This document shows, piece by piece, positions 48,995 to 57,668 of a stretch of DNA of 64,000 nucleotides. The notes under the pieces were generated by a model. The model was not told the DNA's origin. It worked only from the letters and a program-made list of their open reading frames with translations, and did not search any database. Position 1 is the first letter of the stretch. Each line of letters opens with the position of its first letter. Origin of the DNA: Wolbachia endosymbiont (group B) of Eucosma cana (GTDB lineage Bacteria; Pseudomonadota; Alphaproteobacteria; Rickettsiales; Anaplasmataceae); contig NZ_OX366334.1 in assembly GCF_947250645.1 (NCBI RefSeq), positions 186,001 through 250,000 on the forward strand, read 5' to 3'. The translations under genes were made by a program, and so were the position numbers.

Positions 48995-49032
48995 CAAGCT
49001 TTTTGCCTACCATTTGTCTATTAAGCTCGGGA
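48995..49032 (-). pseudogene. Tiny cifA relic at the edge of IS copy 3
   Basis: The minus strand here encodes LNRQMVGKKLV, and about 33 of 35 bases match the same segment of the minus-strand cifA near 34565-34605. The rest of that gene is absent, since the IS3 element starts a few bases away. It looks like the leftover of a third cif locus. Confidence 0.45.
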
Positions 49033-49144
49033 GTATAATGCACCCATTTGTCTAGACCATTTTTTTCAAAGTGATCCGATTTTTAAAATGAATATGTTGA
49101 TAAATACGTCGACACACATTTAAAGTATTTATCAATATATTCAT

Positions 49145-49906
49145 TTACTGTTTATGATAATAAAGATCAGCAGGAACTTTATAATGTAGAGTCTGATGTC
49201 GCCTTCTATAGTTATACCAAGCAACAAAATCATTTATTATAAGATTTAAATCTCTGATACTATTTGGTCTATAATAATATATAGCTTCTTGCTTTAAAGT
49301 TCTCCATAAGCGCTCAACAAATATATTGTCGAAGCAACGTCCTTTATGGTCCATACTGATTTTAATATTAGCACGCTCTAATTCCATAATAAAGTTGTAG
49401 CTAGTAAACTGCACCCCCTGATCACTATTAAAAATCTCAGGTTTACCTTGTTTTAGAGCTTCTTTGAGAGTATAAAGGCAAAATCCAGCATCGAGATATG
49501 GTGATAATGAATGAGCAATAATATAGCGACTATACAAGTCCATTATTGCCACAAAATAGATAAACTTACCTTCTACCATAATATATGTTATATCAGTAGC
49601 CCATACCTGATTAACTCTACAAATAATCAAATCTTTGAGTAAATAAGGATATATTTTATGCTTTTTTTCTTTAATACTTGTATTACATCTTTTTCTACAA
49701 TACAGCCCACTAATCTTCATTTTTTTCATAATTCTTAAGATTTTTTTGTGATTGACTACTACTCCACTCGCTATGATTTCAGCAGTAATTTTACGATATC
49801 CATAACGGCAATCAGAAGCCAAATATACTTCTTGAATCAAATTTGCTACTTCACTTTCGTTATTAATTATAGGCCTATAATATAGGCTAGATCTGCAAAT
49901 CCCCAA
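49145..49906 (-). CDS. IS3-family transposase OrfB, copy 3
   Basis: DDE integrase core, same protein sequence as copy 1 (NQVWATD). Made by -1 frameshift from orfA. Confidence 0.93.
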   Translation of the reverse strand: MGICRSSLYYRPIINNESEVANLIQEVYLASDCRYGYRKITAEIIASGVVVNHKKILRIMKKMKISGLYCRKRCNTSIKEKKHKIYPYLLKDLIICRVNQVWATDITYIMVEGKFIYFVAIMDLYSRYIIAHSLSPYLDAGFCLYTLKEALKQGKPEIFNSDQGVQFTSYNFIMELERANIKISMDHKGRCFDNIFVERLWRTLKQEAIYYYRPNSIRDLNLIINDFVAWYNYRRRHQTLHYKVPADLYYHKQ

Positions 49907-49974
49907 TAAATCAGCCTGTTTCCTAATTGACAGATCAGAATCTTTTTCTATAAACCTTACTCTATCTTTTTTGC

Positions 49975-50259
49975 TTATTTCAGTAATTTTTTTTTCAAAT
50001 AGCTATTTTCCACTGTCAATTCTCCTATTACTTTATGTAAACTTTCTATTTCTTGCGCTAAGATTCTTTGTTTTCTCGCACTTTCACTTTCTTCAACAAA
50101 TAGGTCTTTTAACCTTGCCAATACTCTATCACGCCAATCATATAGATTTGTTGATGGTATTTTATATTCACTACATATCTCAGCTGTGCTTTTTTGATTT
50201 TTTATTGCTTCCAAAGCTATCTTTGCTTTTAACTCTGGTTCATATTTTTTTGTTGCCAT
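49975..50259 (-). CDS. IS3-family transposase OrfA, copy 3
   Basis: This 94-residue HTH subunit matches copies 1 and 2 and has the slippery A9 run at the end of the frame. Confidence 0.92.
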   Translation of the reverse strand: MATKKYEPELKAKIALEAIKNQKSTAEICSEYKIPSTNLYDWRDRVLARLKDLFVEESESARKQRILAQEIESLHKVIGELTVENSYLKKKLLK

Positions 50260-50329
50260 ACTTTTACCCCTTTACCTTCCTACTCGGATCAACCATTTTT
50301 TTTTGGTCTAGTTTATGGGGTGCATTATA

Positions 50330-50524
50330 CTAGAAGGTATCCAAATCGGTCATGAAAAAGGCAGAGCTGAAGGTAAGCAGGAAGGTAGGGAAGAGGGCAA
50401 AAAACAGGCTAAAATAGCTGTAGTTAGAAACTTACTTAAAGCCGGCTTATCTGTTGACTTGATAGCCCAATCTACTGGACTTTCTAAAGCTGAAATTTTA
50501 CAACTCAAGAAAGAAATAGCTTAA
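50330..50524 (+). pseudogene. Third Rpn-family C-terminal tail relic (next to IS copy 3)
   Basis: Directly after the IS edge the frame reads LEGIQIGHEKGRAEGKQ ... KIAVVRNLLKAGLSVDLI ... LQLKKEIA and stops at TAA 50522-50524. It begins at almost the same codon of the Rpn family as the relic beside IS copy 2. Its stop overlaps the 3' end of the next, convergent gene. Confidence 0.8.
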
Positions 50525-53500
50525 AAACTTGGTGATCTTATTAATTGATTATCTATTGTTGTATCACTTAAATAAGTTTCAGGGTTATCATCTATTACGT
50601 CATCAGTTTCTTGCCCGTTTTTGCTCCAGTTTACGGTACTCTTCCGGGTTTTTCTCTTAATTTTAGAATCACCTTGTTGTAAACTACCCAAGTTTTGTTC
50701 TTGCTCCGTTTTACCGGATGAATTACTCGATGCATTAGTTACTTTGTCTCCTTTACTAATATTCTGTTTATCTAAAAAAATAGGAGAAGCTTTTTTAACT
50801 TGTTCATGTAATATATCAGATATCTTATAACGACCATTTTTGATGAGATTGTTTAAATATTTTGTTTTGTTTCCCTCTTTATCAAAACAAAGGTCATGCA
50901 ATCTTTCAAAAATAGAACAAACATCAATTCCTACTCCATGTAGTATTCTAGATAAATCTTTCGGCGTAAAAAGCTTTTTCTCGGCCAAGAAGTGATTTAA
51001 ATAATTTTCTTCATTAAAACAAACTTTATGAAAGTTTCTTAAAATAAAAGTGGCATTATTTCCCGACATGGATAATATATTAGATAAATCACTTGGCGTA
51101 AAACCTGCCTTACGAAAGTCACCTAAAAGCTGTGTTTCGTTTCCTTTCTCATCAAAACAAACATCATGAAAATTTTTTAAAGCAGGGCAAATATTAGCTC
51201 CTGCTCCATGCAATATCTTAGATAAGTTACTCAGCGTAAAACTTTCTTCCTCGCTTAAGAAACGATTTAAGTATCTTTTTGTGTCTCCTATAAAACAAAA
51301 ATCATGAAACCTCTTCAGACTCTTTTCTAGATTATTCTTTGCTCCACTCAACATACTACATAAATTACCCGGCCTAAAACCTACCTTACAGAAATCATCT
51401 AAAAGTTTTGTTATTTCTCTTTTCTCATTAAAGCAAACAATATGCAATCTTTTTAAGATAGAAGAAGCACGAGCTCCTGTTCCACATAATGCAGAGGATA
51501 AGTTACTTGGCCTAAAGCCTGCTTTATAGAAATCATCTAAAAGTTTTGTTCTTTTTCCTTCATCATTAAAACAGACATTATGCAATTTTTCAAAAGCATA
51601 TCTAGCTCTAGTTCCTGCTTTACTTAAAATACTGGATAAGTTACTTGGCTTAAAGCTTTTTTCTCCACCTTTTTCCTCAATAAAAAAGTGCTTTAAATGC
51701 TGTTTTCTATTTCCTTGCTCATCAAAAAAAGTATCAAATAGTTCTTTAAAAGCTTTAGAAACATTAGCTCCTGCTCCATGCAAAATACTGGATATATTAG
51801 TTAGACTCATTCCGTCTTTTTCTAAAATTTTTAAATATTGAGTTTTATTTCCTTCTTCATCAAACCACAGATCATACAAGCTTTTGAAAGCTGCTGCAGC
51901 ATTAACTCCTGCTCCATTCAAAATACTAGACATATTAGTTAGGTTTATCCCTTTTTCTTCTAGAGTTTTTAAGTATTGAGTTTTATTTCCTTCTTCATCA
52001 AACCACAGACCATATAAGTCTTTGAAAGCTGTTACAGCATTAGTCCCTACTCCATGCAAAATACTGGATATATTAGCTAGATTTATTCCCTCTTTTTCTA
52101 GGGTTTTTAAATATTGAGTTTTATTTCCTTCTTCACCAAACCATAGGTAATATAGATTTTTAAAAGCTGTTGCAGCATTAGCTCCTGCTCCGCCTAAAAT
52201 ACTGGACATATTAGTTAGACTTACTCCTTCTTTGTCTAGAGTTTTTAAACATTGAGTTTTATTTCCTTCTTCATCAAGCCAAAGGTCATATAAGTCTTTG
52301 AAAGCTGTTGCAATATTAGTTCCTGATCCACCTAAAATACTGGACATATTAGTTAGATCTATTCCTTTTTCTTCCAGAATTTTCAGATGTTGAGTTTTAT
52401 TTCCTTTCACGTCAAACCATAGATTATATAAGTTTTTAAAAGCTGTTGCAGCATTAGTTCCTACTCCATGCAAGATATTGGACATATTAGTTAGACTTAT
52501 TCCTTCTTCTTCTAGAGTTTTCAGATATTGAGTTTTATTCCCATCTTCATCAAACCACAGATCATATAAGCCTTTAAATGCTTTTGTAGCATTAGCTCCT
52601 ACTCCATGCAAAATACTGGACATATTAGTTAGATCTATTCCTTCCTCTTCTAGAGTTTTTAGATATTGAGTTTTATTTCCACCTTCATCAAACCACAGAT
52701 CATATAAGCCTTTAAATGCTTTTGTAGCATTAGCTCCTACTCCATGCAAAATACTGGACATATTAGTTAGATCTATTCCTTCCTCTTCTAGAGTTTTTAG
52801 ATATTGAGTTTTATTTCCACCTTCATCAAACCACAGATCATATAAGCCTTTAAATGCTGTTGCAGCATTAGCCCCAGCCCCACTTAAAATACTGGACATA
52901 TTAGTTAAATTTATTTTTTCTTCTCCTAGAGTTTTTAAATATTGAGTTTTATTCCCATCTTCATCAAACCACAGATCATACAAGCCTTTAAATGCTGTTG
53001 CAGCATTAGCCCCAGCCCCACTTAAAATACTGGACATATTAGTTAAATTTATTTTTTCTTCTCCTAGAGTTTTTAAATATTGAGTTTCATTCCCATCTTT
53101 ATCAAACCATAGATCATGTAAGTCTTTAAATGCCGTAGAAGCTTTAGCTCTTGCTCCACTTAAAATACTAGACGTGCTAGCCAAATTTACTCCTTTTCTT
53201 TCTAGAGTTTTTAAATATTGAGTTTTATTTCCTTCTTCATCAAACCACAGATCATATAAGTCTTTAAACGCTGTGGGGGCTTTACCTCTTGCTCTATTCA
53301 AAATACTAGATATATTAGCTAGATTTATTCCCTCTTTTTCTAGGGTTTTTAAATATTGAGTTTTGTTTCCCTCTTTATCAAACCATAGACGATATAAGCC
53401 TTTAAATGCTGTAGGAGCTTTACCTCTCGCTCCGCCTAAGATACTGGACACATTAGTTAAGCTTATTCCTTCTTTTTTCATGACTTTCAGATATTTTTTT

Positions 53501-56247
53501 CCTTCTCCTTTAATTAAAAAACTTAAGAACTGATTAAATGCAGGTGTTCCTTTTTTACCAACCACACTTTTAGCAAATTTAATTTCTTCATCAATGTTTT
53601 TATTTTGAATTTTCTGATAACTAGATCTATTATTTTTTATATCTTCCAAAAGCTTTTCCATTATTCCTTTCGTAATAGGGCCAAATTCATGAGATTCTGA
53701 CCAACGTAACGCTACTTCATGTAATTTCTCGTAATTATATGGAATATCAGACTTACCTATCTCATTTCTAATAACACTATTCAAATTTTCCCTATTAGGT
53801 TGGTTAACTGCAAGTATTAGTTTATCTAAAAATTTCTCTTTTATTTCTATTTCATTCTCATCAGAGAGTCTTCCTTTCTCTTCTTCTTTCTGCAAAGAAG
53901 GTGGAAGCTTTAATAGACTTAAAAGTTTCTCTCTTGTTGTTCCTTCTTGCACAAATTGATAAAAACCATTCCCATTTATACACGAACAATTTCTTAAAAT
54001 TTTATATCTTTTTTCTCGAATATCTATACTATCAAATTTTAAAGGATAAGAATCTTTAGATTGCCCTTTTTTTAATTTTTTTTCTTCTGTAAGGTCTAGA
54101 TCTGCATCAGTATAGATAATAAAATATTTTATATCCTTATCATTTTCTAATTTTTCAATGAAAAGAGTAAAATATTTATTAATAGAAAACGTATTCTTTC
54201 TTTCCTGTCTTTTGGAGGGAAATAACTGATCATAACCAATATTACTATCTGCATTATGAGCTTTTACATAAGTAACTCTATCTTTATAATTAATAGTAAT
54301 ATTATTAGATGTATCACGGCTTTTTTCCTCAAAACTTATGGAAAGCATGTTTTTATTCAAGAACATTTCATGCAAGAAGAGTATTAATAAATTGAATTCA
54401 TATATAACTCCAGATATATAATTCTTAAGTTTTTTATCCTTTTCTGGAGCTGTTAAATCACACAATATTCTTTCTTGTAATGCTATATAATCGTCTTGAA
54501 CTTTACTATTTTTTTTTATTTCGTTTTTAACGATGTTGTTCAGTTCTTCTCTATTAGGCTGATTAACTGCAAGTACTAATTTATCTAAAAATGCTTTTTT
54601 TGTTTCTTTTTCAAACTCTTGAGAAAGTTTTCTCCCTTTTATTGCTTTTCGCATAGCAGGAGAAAATTCTAATTGTCCTAAAAGTTCTTCTCTTGTTGCA
54701 TCATCCTGCAAAAACTGATAAAAACCACTCCCTTGCGTATTATCATTTGTAAACAAAAAGTCTTTTAAAATGTCACATTCCTCTGTATTTATGCTATCAA
54801 ATTTAAAAGGATAAAAATTTCTCAACTGTCCTTTTTTTAATTCCTTTTTTTCTGTAAGATCCAAGCCTGAATTAGTATAGACAATAAGATATTCTACATT
54901 ATTTGATAAACTATCTGATTTAGAGATTAGATGTTTAACAAAACTACCAAAGTAACTATTAATAGAAGAACTTCGTCTTTCTTTAGTAAATAATTTAGCA
55001 TAGCTAATATCATTATCTATATAATATTCGTCTACATTTTCAATTCGTATATGAATAGACTTCTTTTCGTAACGAAGAACAATATTACTAAACATATCAA
55101 TTTCAGAATCTTCAAACGCTAATGACAATGAAGGATATTTATGTTCATACGTAGACTTTCTAAGTGAGCAAAGCACTGACAAGTCTAATCGATACATAAG
55201 CCCTATCAAATGATGAGGAATGTATTGCTTAGTTTGACAAGTATTATCTAATTCATTCTGTCTAGGTTCATCTTGTAAATCACTAGGAGATTCTAAATCT
55301 TCATTATTAGCAACATTTACATCCATGCGCGCCCTTTTTGGTGCTTTATTATCTTTATCCATAACAGAACGCCCACGTTTTCTACTTGTTTTATGATTTT
55401 TCTTACCTGGACCCCTTGAATGACTACCTTGTTTATGCGAGGAGTTTTCAATATCTTGTAATGGTGTAGAAATGTAAGATTGAGAAATATTGTTTGAATT
55501 TGAACCTACCACATTACCGTAAGCTTCCTCTCTAGAAACTTTTATGCTTCTCTTTATATCTTTTTCAATATTACTAAGAAGTGGTACAAAATGGTTCCTG
55601 TAATTCACTATGTAAATAATATTATTACCTGTACCTACCTTACCTTTAGTAACATGTAATCCATCTATCTCTTTATCTCTCAATTCTATAGTCCTAACTT
55701 TCACGCCATACTTTTCGCATATCATTTTTCCTTCAACTTCAGGTCTTCCCCATATAGCGTTTTCCAACTTTAGAATTTTTATTTCTGAATCAGAGCTTGT
55801 ATTTTCAATGTCTTCTGCAGTAAATTCAATACGCGGAATATATTCACAAAGTTTTTCACCTTCTCCTTTTAAAGCACTACCCAACCATGAACCTTTTTTT
55901 GATTGATTAACTTGTTGTGCATATTGCTTACAATTTTCCCGCAAAGACTTTACACTAAATCCTTTACTACCTGCAATCAGACCTTTATCTTTTAGCTCGT
56001 TCAATCCTTGAGCTATGGAATCAAAGAAACAATCCCCTTCACCTATAGCAGCTCCTATCTTAAAGCCCTCAGGCAATTTCTTCCTTAGTGTCTCTAAAAG
56101 TTGATTAAGCTTCTTTTTTTCCTCTTCATTCTTTGCATTTTTTATCCCACTGAAAATGGAAATAGGTTCTCTAGTAACAAAATCTGACTTTTCTAGAGTG
56201 CTCTTACTATTAGGTGATTTACCGGACTCTTTATTCCCTGCTAACAT
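50521..56247 (-). CDS. Giant OTU cysteine protease with duplicated middle module and 19 tandem 46-residue repeats
   Basis: This 1908-residue protein has no close relative I can name. Residues about 55-225 are an OTU protease: nucleophile C73 in IGEGDCFFDSI, WGRPEVEGK near 168-176, H219 in YRNHFVPLL. A basic, nuclear-localisation-like stretch (KKNHKTSRKRGRS) lies near residue 285. Residues about 345-610 and 615-880 are two copies of one module (LIVYTNSGLDLTEKKELKKG versus FIIYTDADLDLTEEKKLKKG; GFYQF; FLDKL, then LAVNQPNRE). Residues about 926-1800 are 19 repeats of about 46 residues with consensus GIxLTNMSSILxGxGxNAxxAFKxLYDLWFD. The C-terminus is disordered and charged. No signal peptide. OTU domains remove ubiquitin; the array probably binds a partner, possibly protein or nucleic acid. 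Confidence 0.85.
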   Translation of the reverse strand: MLAGNKESGKSPNSKSTLEKSDFVTREPISIFSGIKNAKNEEEKKKLNQLLETLRKKLPEGFKIGAAIGEGDCFFDSIAQGLNELKDKGLIAGSKGFSVKSLRENCKQYAQQVNQSKKGSWLGSALKGEGEKLCEYIPRIEFTAEDIENTSSDSEIKILKLENAIWGRPEVEGKMICEKYGVKVRTIELRDKEIDGLHVTKGKVGTGNNIIYIVNYRNHFVPLLSNIEKDIKRSIKVSREEAYGNVVGSNSNNISQSYISTPLQDIENSSHKQGSHSRGPGKKNHKTSRKRGRSVMDKDNKAPKRARMDVNVANNEDLESPSDLQDEPRQNELDNTCQTKQYIPHHLIGLMYRLDLSVLCSLRKSTYEHKYPSLSLAFEDSEIDMFSNIVLRYEKKSIHIRIENVDEYYIDNDISYAKLFTKERRSSSINSYFGSFVKHLISKSDSLSNNVEYLIVYTNSGLDLTEKKELKKGQLRNFYPFKFDSINTEECDILKDFLFTNDNTQGSGFYQFLQDDATREELLGQLEFSPAMRKAIKGRKLSQEFEKETKKAFLDKLVLAVNQPNREELNNIVKNEIKKNSKVQDDYIALQERILCDLTAPEKDKKLKNYISGVIYEFNLLILFLHEMFLNKNMLSISFEEKSRDTSNNITINYKDRVTYVKAHNADSNIGYDQLFPSKRQERKNTFSINKYFTLFIEKLENDKDIKYFIIYTDADLDLTEEKKLKKGQSKDSYPLKFDSIDIREKRYKILRNCSCINGNGFYQFVQEGTTREKLLSLLKLPPSLQKEEEKGRLSDENEIEIKEKFLDKLILAVNQPNRENLNSVIRNEIGKSDIPYNYEKLHEVALRWSESHEFGPITKGIMEKLLEDIKNNRSSYQKIQNKNIDEEIKFAKSVVGKKGTPAFNQFLSFLIKGEGKKYLKVMKKEGISLTNVSSILGGARGKAPTAFKGLYRLWFDKEGNKTQYLKTLEKEGINLANISSILNRARGKAPTAFKDLYDLWFDEEGNKTQYLKTLERKGVNLASTSSILSGARAKASTAFKDLHDLWFDKDGNETQYLKTLGEEKINLTNMSSILSGAGANAATAFKGLYDLWFDEDGNKTQYLKTLGEEKINLTNMSSILSGAGANAATAFKGLYDLWFDEGGNKTQYLKTLEEEGIDLTNMSSILHGVGANATKAFKGLYDLWFDEGGNKTQYLKTLEEEGIDLTNMSSILHGVGANATKAFKGLYDLWFDEDGNKTQYLKTLEEEGISLTNMSNILHGVGTNAATAFKNLYNLWFDVKGNKTQHLKILEEKGIDLTNMSSILGGSGTNIATAFKDLYDLWLDEEGNKTQCLKTLDKEGVSLTNMSSILGGAGANAATAFKNLYYLWFGEEGNKTQYLKTLEKEGINLANISSILHGVGTNAVTAFKDLYGLWFDEEGNKTQYLKTLEEKGINLTNMSSILNGAGVNAAAAFKSLYDLWFDEEGNKTQYLKILEKDGMSLTNISSILHGAGANVSKAFKELFDTFFDEQGNRKQHLKHFFIEEKGGEKSFKPSNLSSILSKAGTRARYAFEKLHNVCFNDEGKRTKLLDDFYKAGFRPSNLSSALCGTGARASSILKRLHIVCFNEKREITKLLDDFCKVGFRPGNLCSMLSGAKNNLEKSLKRFHDFCFIGDTKRYLNRFLSEEESFTLSNLSKILHGAGANICPALKNFHDVCFDEKGNETQLLGDFRKAGFTPSDLSNILSMSGNNATFILRNFHKVCFNEENYLNHFLAEKKLFTPKDLSRILHGVGIDVCSIFERLHDLCFDKEGNKTKYLNNLIKNGRYKISDILHEQVKKASPIFLDKQNISKGDKVTNASSNSSGKTEQEQNLGSLQQGDSKIKRKTRKSTVNWSKNGQETDDVIDDNPETYLSDTTIDNQLIRSPSF
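50850..53475 (-). repeat. Array of 19 coding repeats, 138-bp unit
   Basis: Each unit encodes about 46 residues. Units 1-12 are close copies; units 4-5 and 6-7 are nearly identical, so expansion is recent. Units 13-19 (lower coordinates) are more divergent, with a F(T/R/K)PS(D/N)LS start. Residue 12 of the unit varies among G, N, S, H and C, and residues 14, 16 and 19-20 also vary, while the flanking helix residues (SSIL, AFK-x-LY) are conserved. Confidence 0.9.
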
Positions 56248-56390
56248 ATTGACTCACTATACTACACTATTCACATGATAGTTGAAAAAATCAACAAAGT
56301 AAAGTTATCTTTTTATAACTAATAACATTATTTCGATATTTTTTGTCATTAAATTAATAACATGGTCGCTTTTGTTTAATTAAAAATAAT

Positions 56391-56638
56391 AACCGTGAGA
56401 ACTTTTTGTTTTGGGGTGCGTTGGTCTGCCACGTGATCCATATGAACTTTTATTTATAATCACTTTGTTATACCTTATAACTAGCCATAATAGACTACTT
56501 TAGTCAAATTTAGATATGAACTGATCGGCTTAGCTTTGTTACAAATTTTACACTTTTATTTGCACAACGCTGCTTTTATTTAAGCCGTTCTCGCAAGGAT
56601 ACGTACCTTTTTGCGATTTTAGGAAAAGTAAATAAGTA
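56391..56638 (+). repeat. Repeated non-coding element, copy 3 (divergent, about 250 bp)
   Basis: Shares with the other two copies the blocks gtgagaactttttgttttggggtgcgttggtctgcc (split by mismatches), a gatcc-x-tatgaactttt segment, aactagcca, and near the end cgtacctttttgcgattttaggaa. It lies upstream of the 57025-58556 gene pair. The rest of 56248-57024 holds only the IS relic below. Confidence 0.7.
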
Positions 56639-56670
56639 AATTTTACTTGATGCTAAATGAGATGCATGTT

Positions 56671-56742
56671 TTAAAATGTTTCTCTGAAAAGTTTTACAGC
56701 TTCTTCTTTGAATTCTGCTGTATACTCTCTTCCATTTGTCAT
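56671..56742 (-). pseudogene. N-terminal scrap of an IS transposase OrfA
   Basis: An ATG at 56742 after AAGGGG reads MTNGREYTAEFKEEAVKLF and stops after 23 codons. This is the usual start of an IS3/IS-type OrfA HTH protein (HTH_Tnp_1), unlike the 1286-bp element in this window. The rest of that transposon is gone. Confidence 0.55.
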
Positions 56743-57024
56743 ATTACACCCCTTTATAAAAACATTTTTTACTAAAAACGTCCCAACTTTTTCTCCACTT
56801 TTTCTGGAAGGTCAGTATCTTTTCAAGAAGAGAAAATATAAAAAAACACTAAAATGAGTAAAATTATACTTGCATTAGGTTTTTTATTTTACATAACATA
56901 TAATGTCTTTTTGTAATGGTGGAAAGTCAAAGGTATCTTTAATCCTAAATAAGTTTCTGATACAAAAATAAGTCCATCATCTAGAGAGTTACACTGTTGT
57001 GAAAATGTTTTAATAAAGAATGTA

Positions 57025-57633
57025 ATGTTTACAGGTAAATTTCAGGGCTCTTTTTCTCAAGAGCGAAATAATGAAGATTCATGGAGCTCTTCATATCTTC
57101 CAGATGGAAATGATGATGTAGGTGATTGGGGTTTAATGGATCTGACATCTTCAGATGATAATTCCCTTGTCAAAAAGGGTGGTTTTTCTGAATATCTTCC
57201 AGATGGAAATGATGATGTAGGTGATTGGGGTTTAATGGATCTGACATCTTCAGATGATAATTCCCTTGTCAAAAAGGGTGGTTTTTCTGAATATCTTCCA
57301 GATGGAAATGATGATGTAGGTGATTGGGGTTTAATGGATCTAACATCTTCGGATAATGACTCTCTTATCGAAAATGATGATTTTTTTGACTATGAAGAAG
57401 ATGATGATGATGAAACTGTACATGATCAAATTTCAGCAGATGGCGATGAGAGAACTGTGCATAATTCAATTTTAGCAAATTTAGACATGTTGTTAATTGA
57501 AAGTAATGATGATAGAAAGCTGATGGATGAGTTTTATGAGAAAGTAAAAAACGTTAAAGAGAAATATAGTCAAACAGAGAGTGCTTTAAATCGTATTCAA
57601 TGTATAACAGATAAATACTTAGAAAAGGTATAA
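57025..57633 (+). CDS. Acidic repeat protein (202 aa)
   Basis: No named family. Residues about 25-115 are three copies of a 33-residue unit (LPDGNDDVGDWGLMDLTSS then DDNSLVKKGGFSEY), encoded by 99-bp DNA repeats. A very acidic stretch (YEEDDDDETVH) and a short coiled coil (DEFYEKVKNVKEKY) follow. No signal peptide. It lies 35 bp before the next gene, which carries the shared RNYTD module. In the coiled-coil protein at 46482, acidic repeats precede the module inside one polypeptide, so these two genes may be an equivalent protein split by a frameshift or two co-transcribed partners. Confidence 0.65.
   Translation: MFTGKFQGSFSQERNNEDSWSSSYLPDGNDDVGDWGLMDLTSSDDNSLVKKGGFSEYLPDGNDDVGDWGLMDLTSSDDNSLVKKGGFSEYLPDGNDDVGDWGLMDLTSSDNDSLIENDDFFDYEEDDDDETVHDQISADGDERTVHNSILANLDMLLIESNDDRKLMDEFYEKVKNVKEKYSQTESALNRIQCITDKYLEKV
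57093..57365 (+). repeat. Three tandem 99-bp coding repeats
   Basis: Units start at tatcttccagatgg and repeat every 99 bp. Units 1 and 2 are almost identical and unit 3 diverges near its end. The length is a multiple of three, so copy number can change without breaking the frame. Confidence 0.92.
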
Positions 57634-57668
57634 GGCTAAACTTATGTTATAGTAACTGTGGCGAGACT

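Larger units (their letters stand above)
49039..50324 (-). mobile_element. IS3-family insertion sequence, copy 3 (complete, 1286 bp)
   Basis: Same element and length as the other two copies, with TGCACCC at 49039 and GGGGTGCA ending at 50324, and TATA on both sides. Both transposase frames are open, and the OrfB protein sequence equals copy 1. It is inserted between a cifA relic and an Rpn tail. Confidence 0.94.

Noticed and set aside
50850..53475. CRISPR array or satellite
   Set aside because: The periodicity is 138 bp, the frame is open throughout and the protein repeat is conserved, so it is a coding repeat.
57093..57365. CRISPR array
   Set aside because: Three 99-bp units without spacers, within an open frame.
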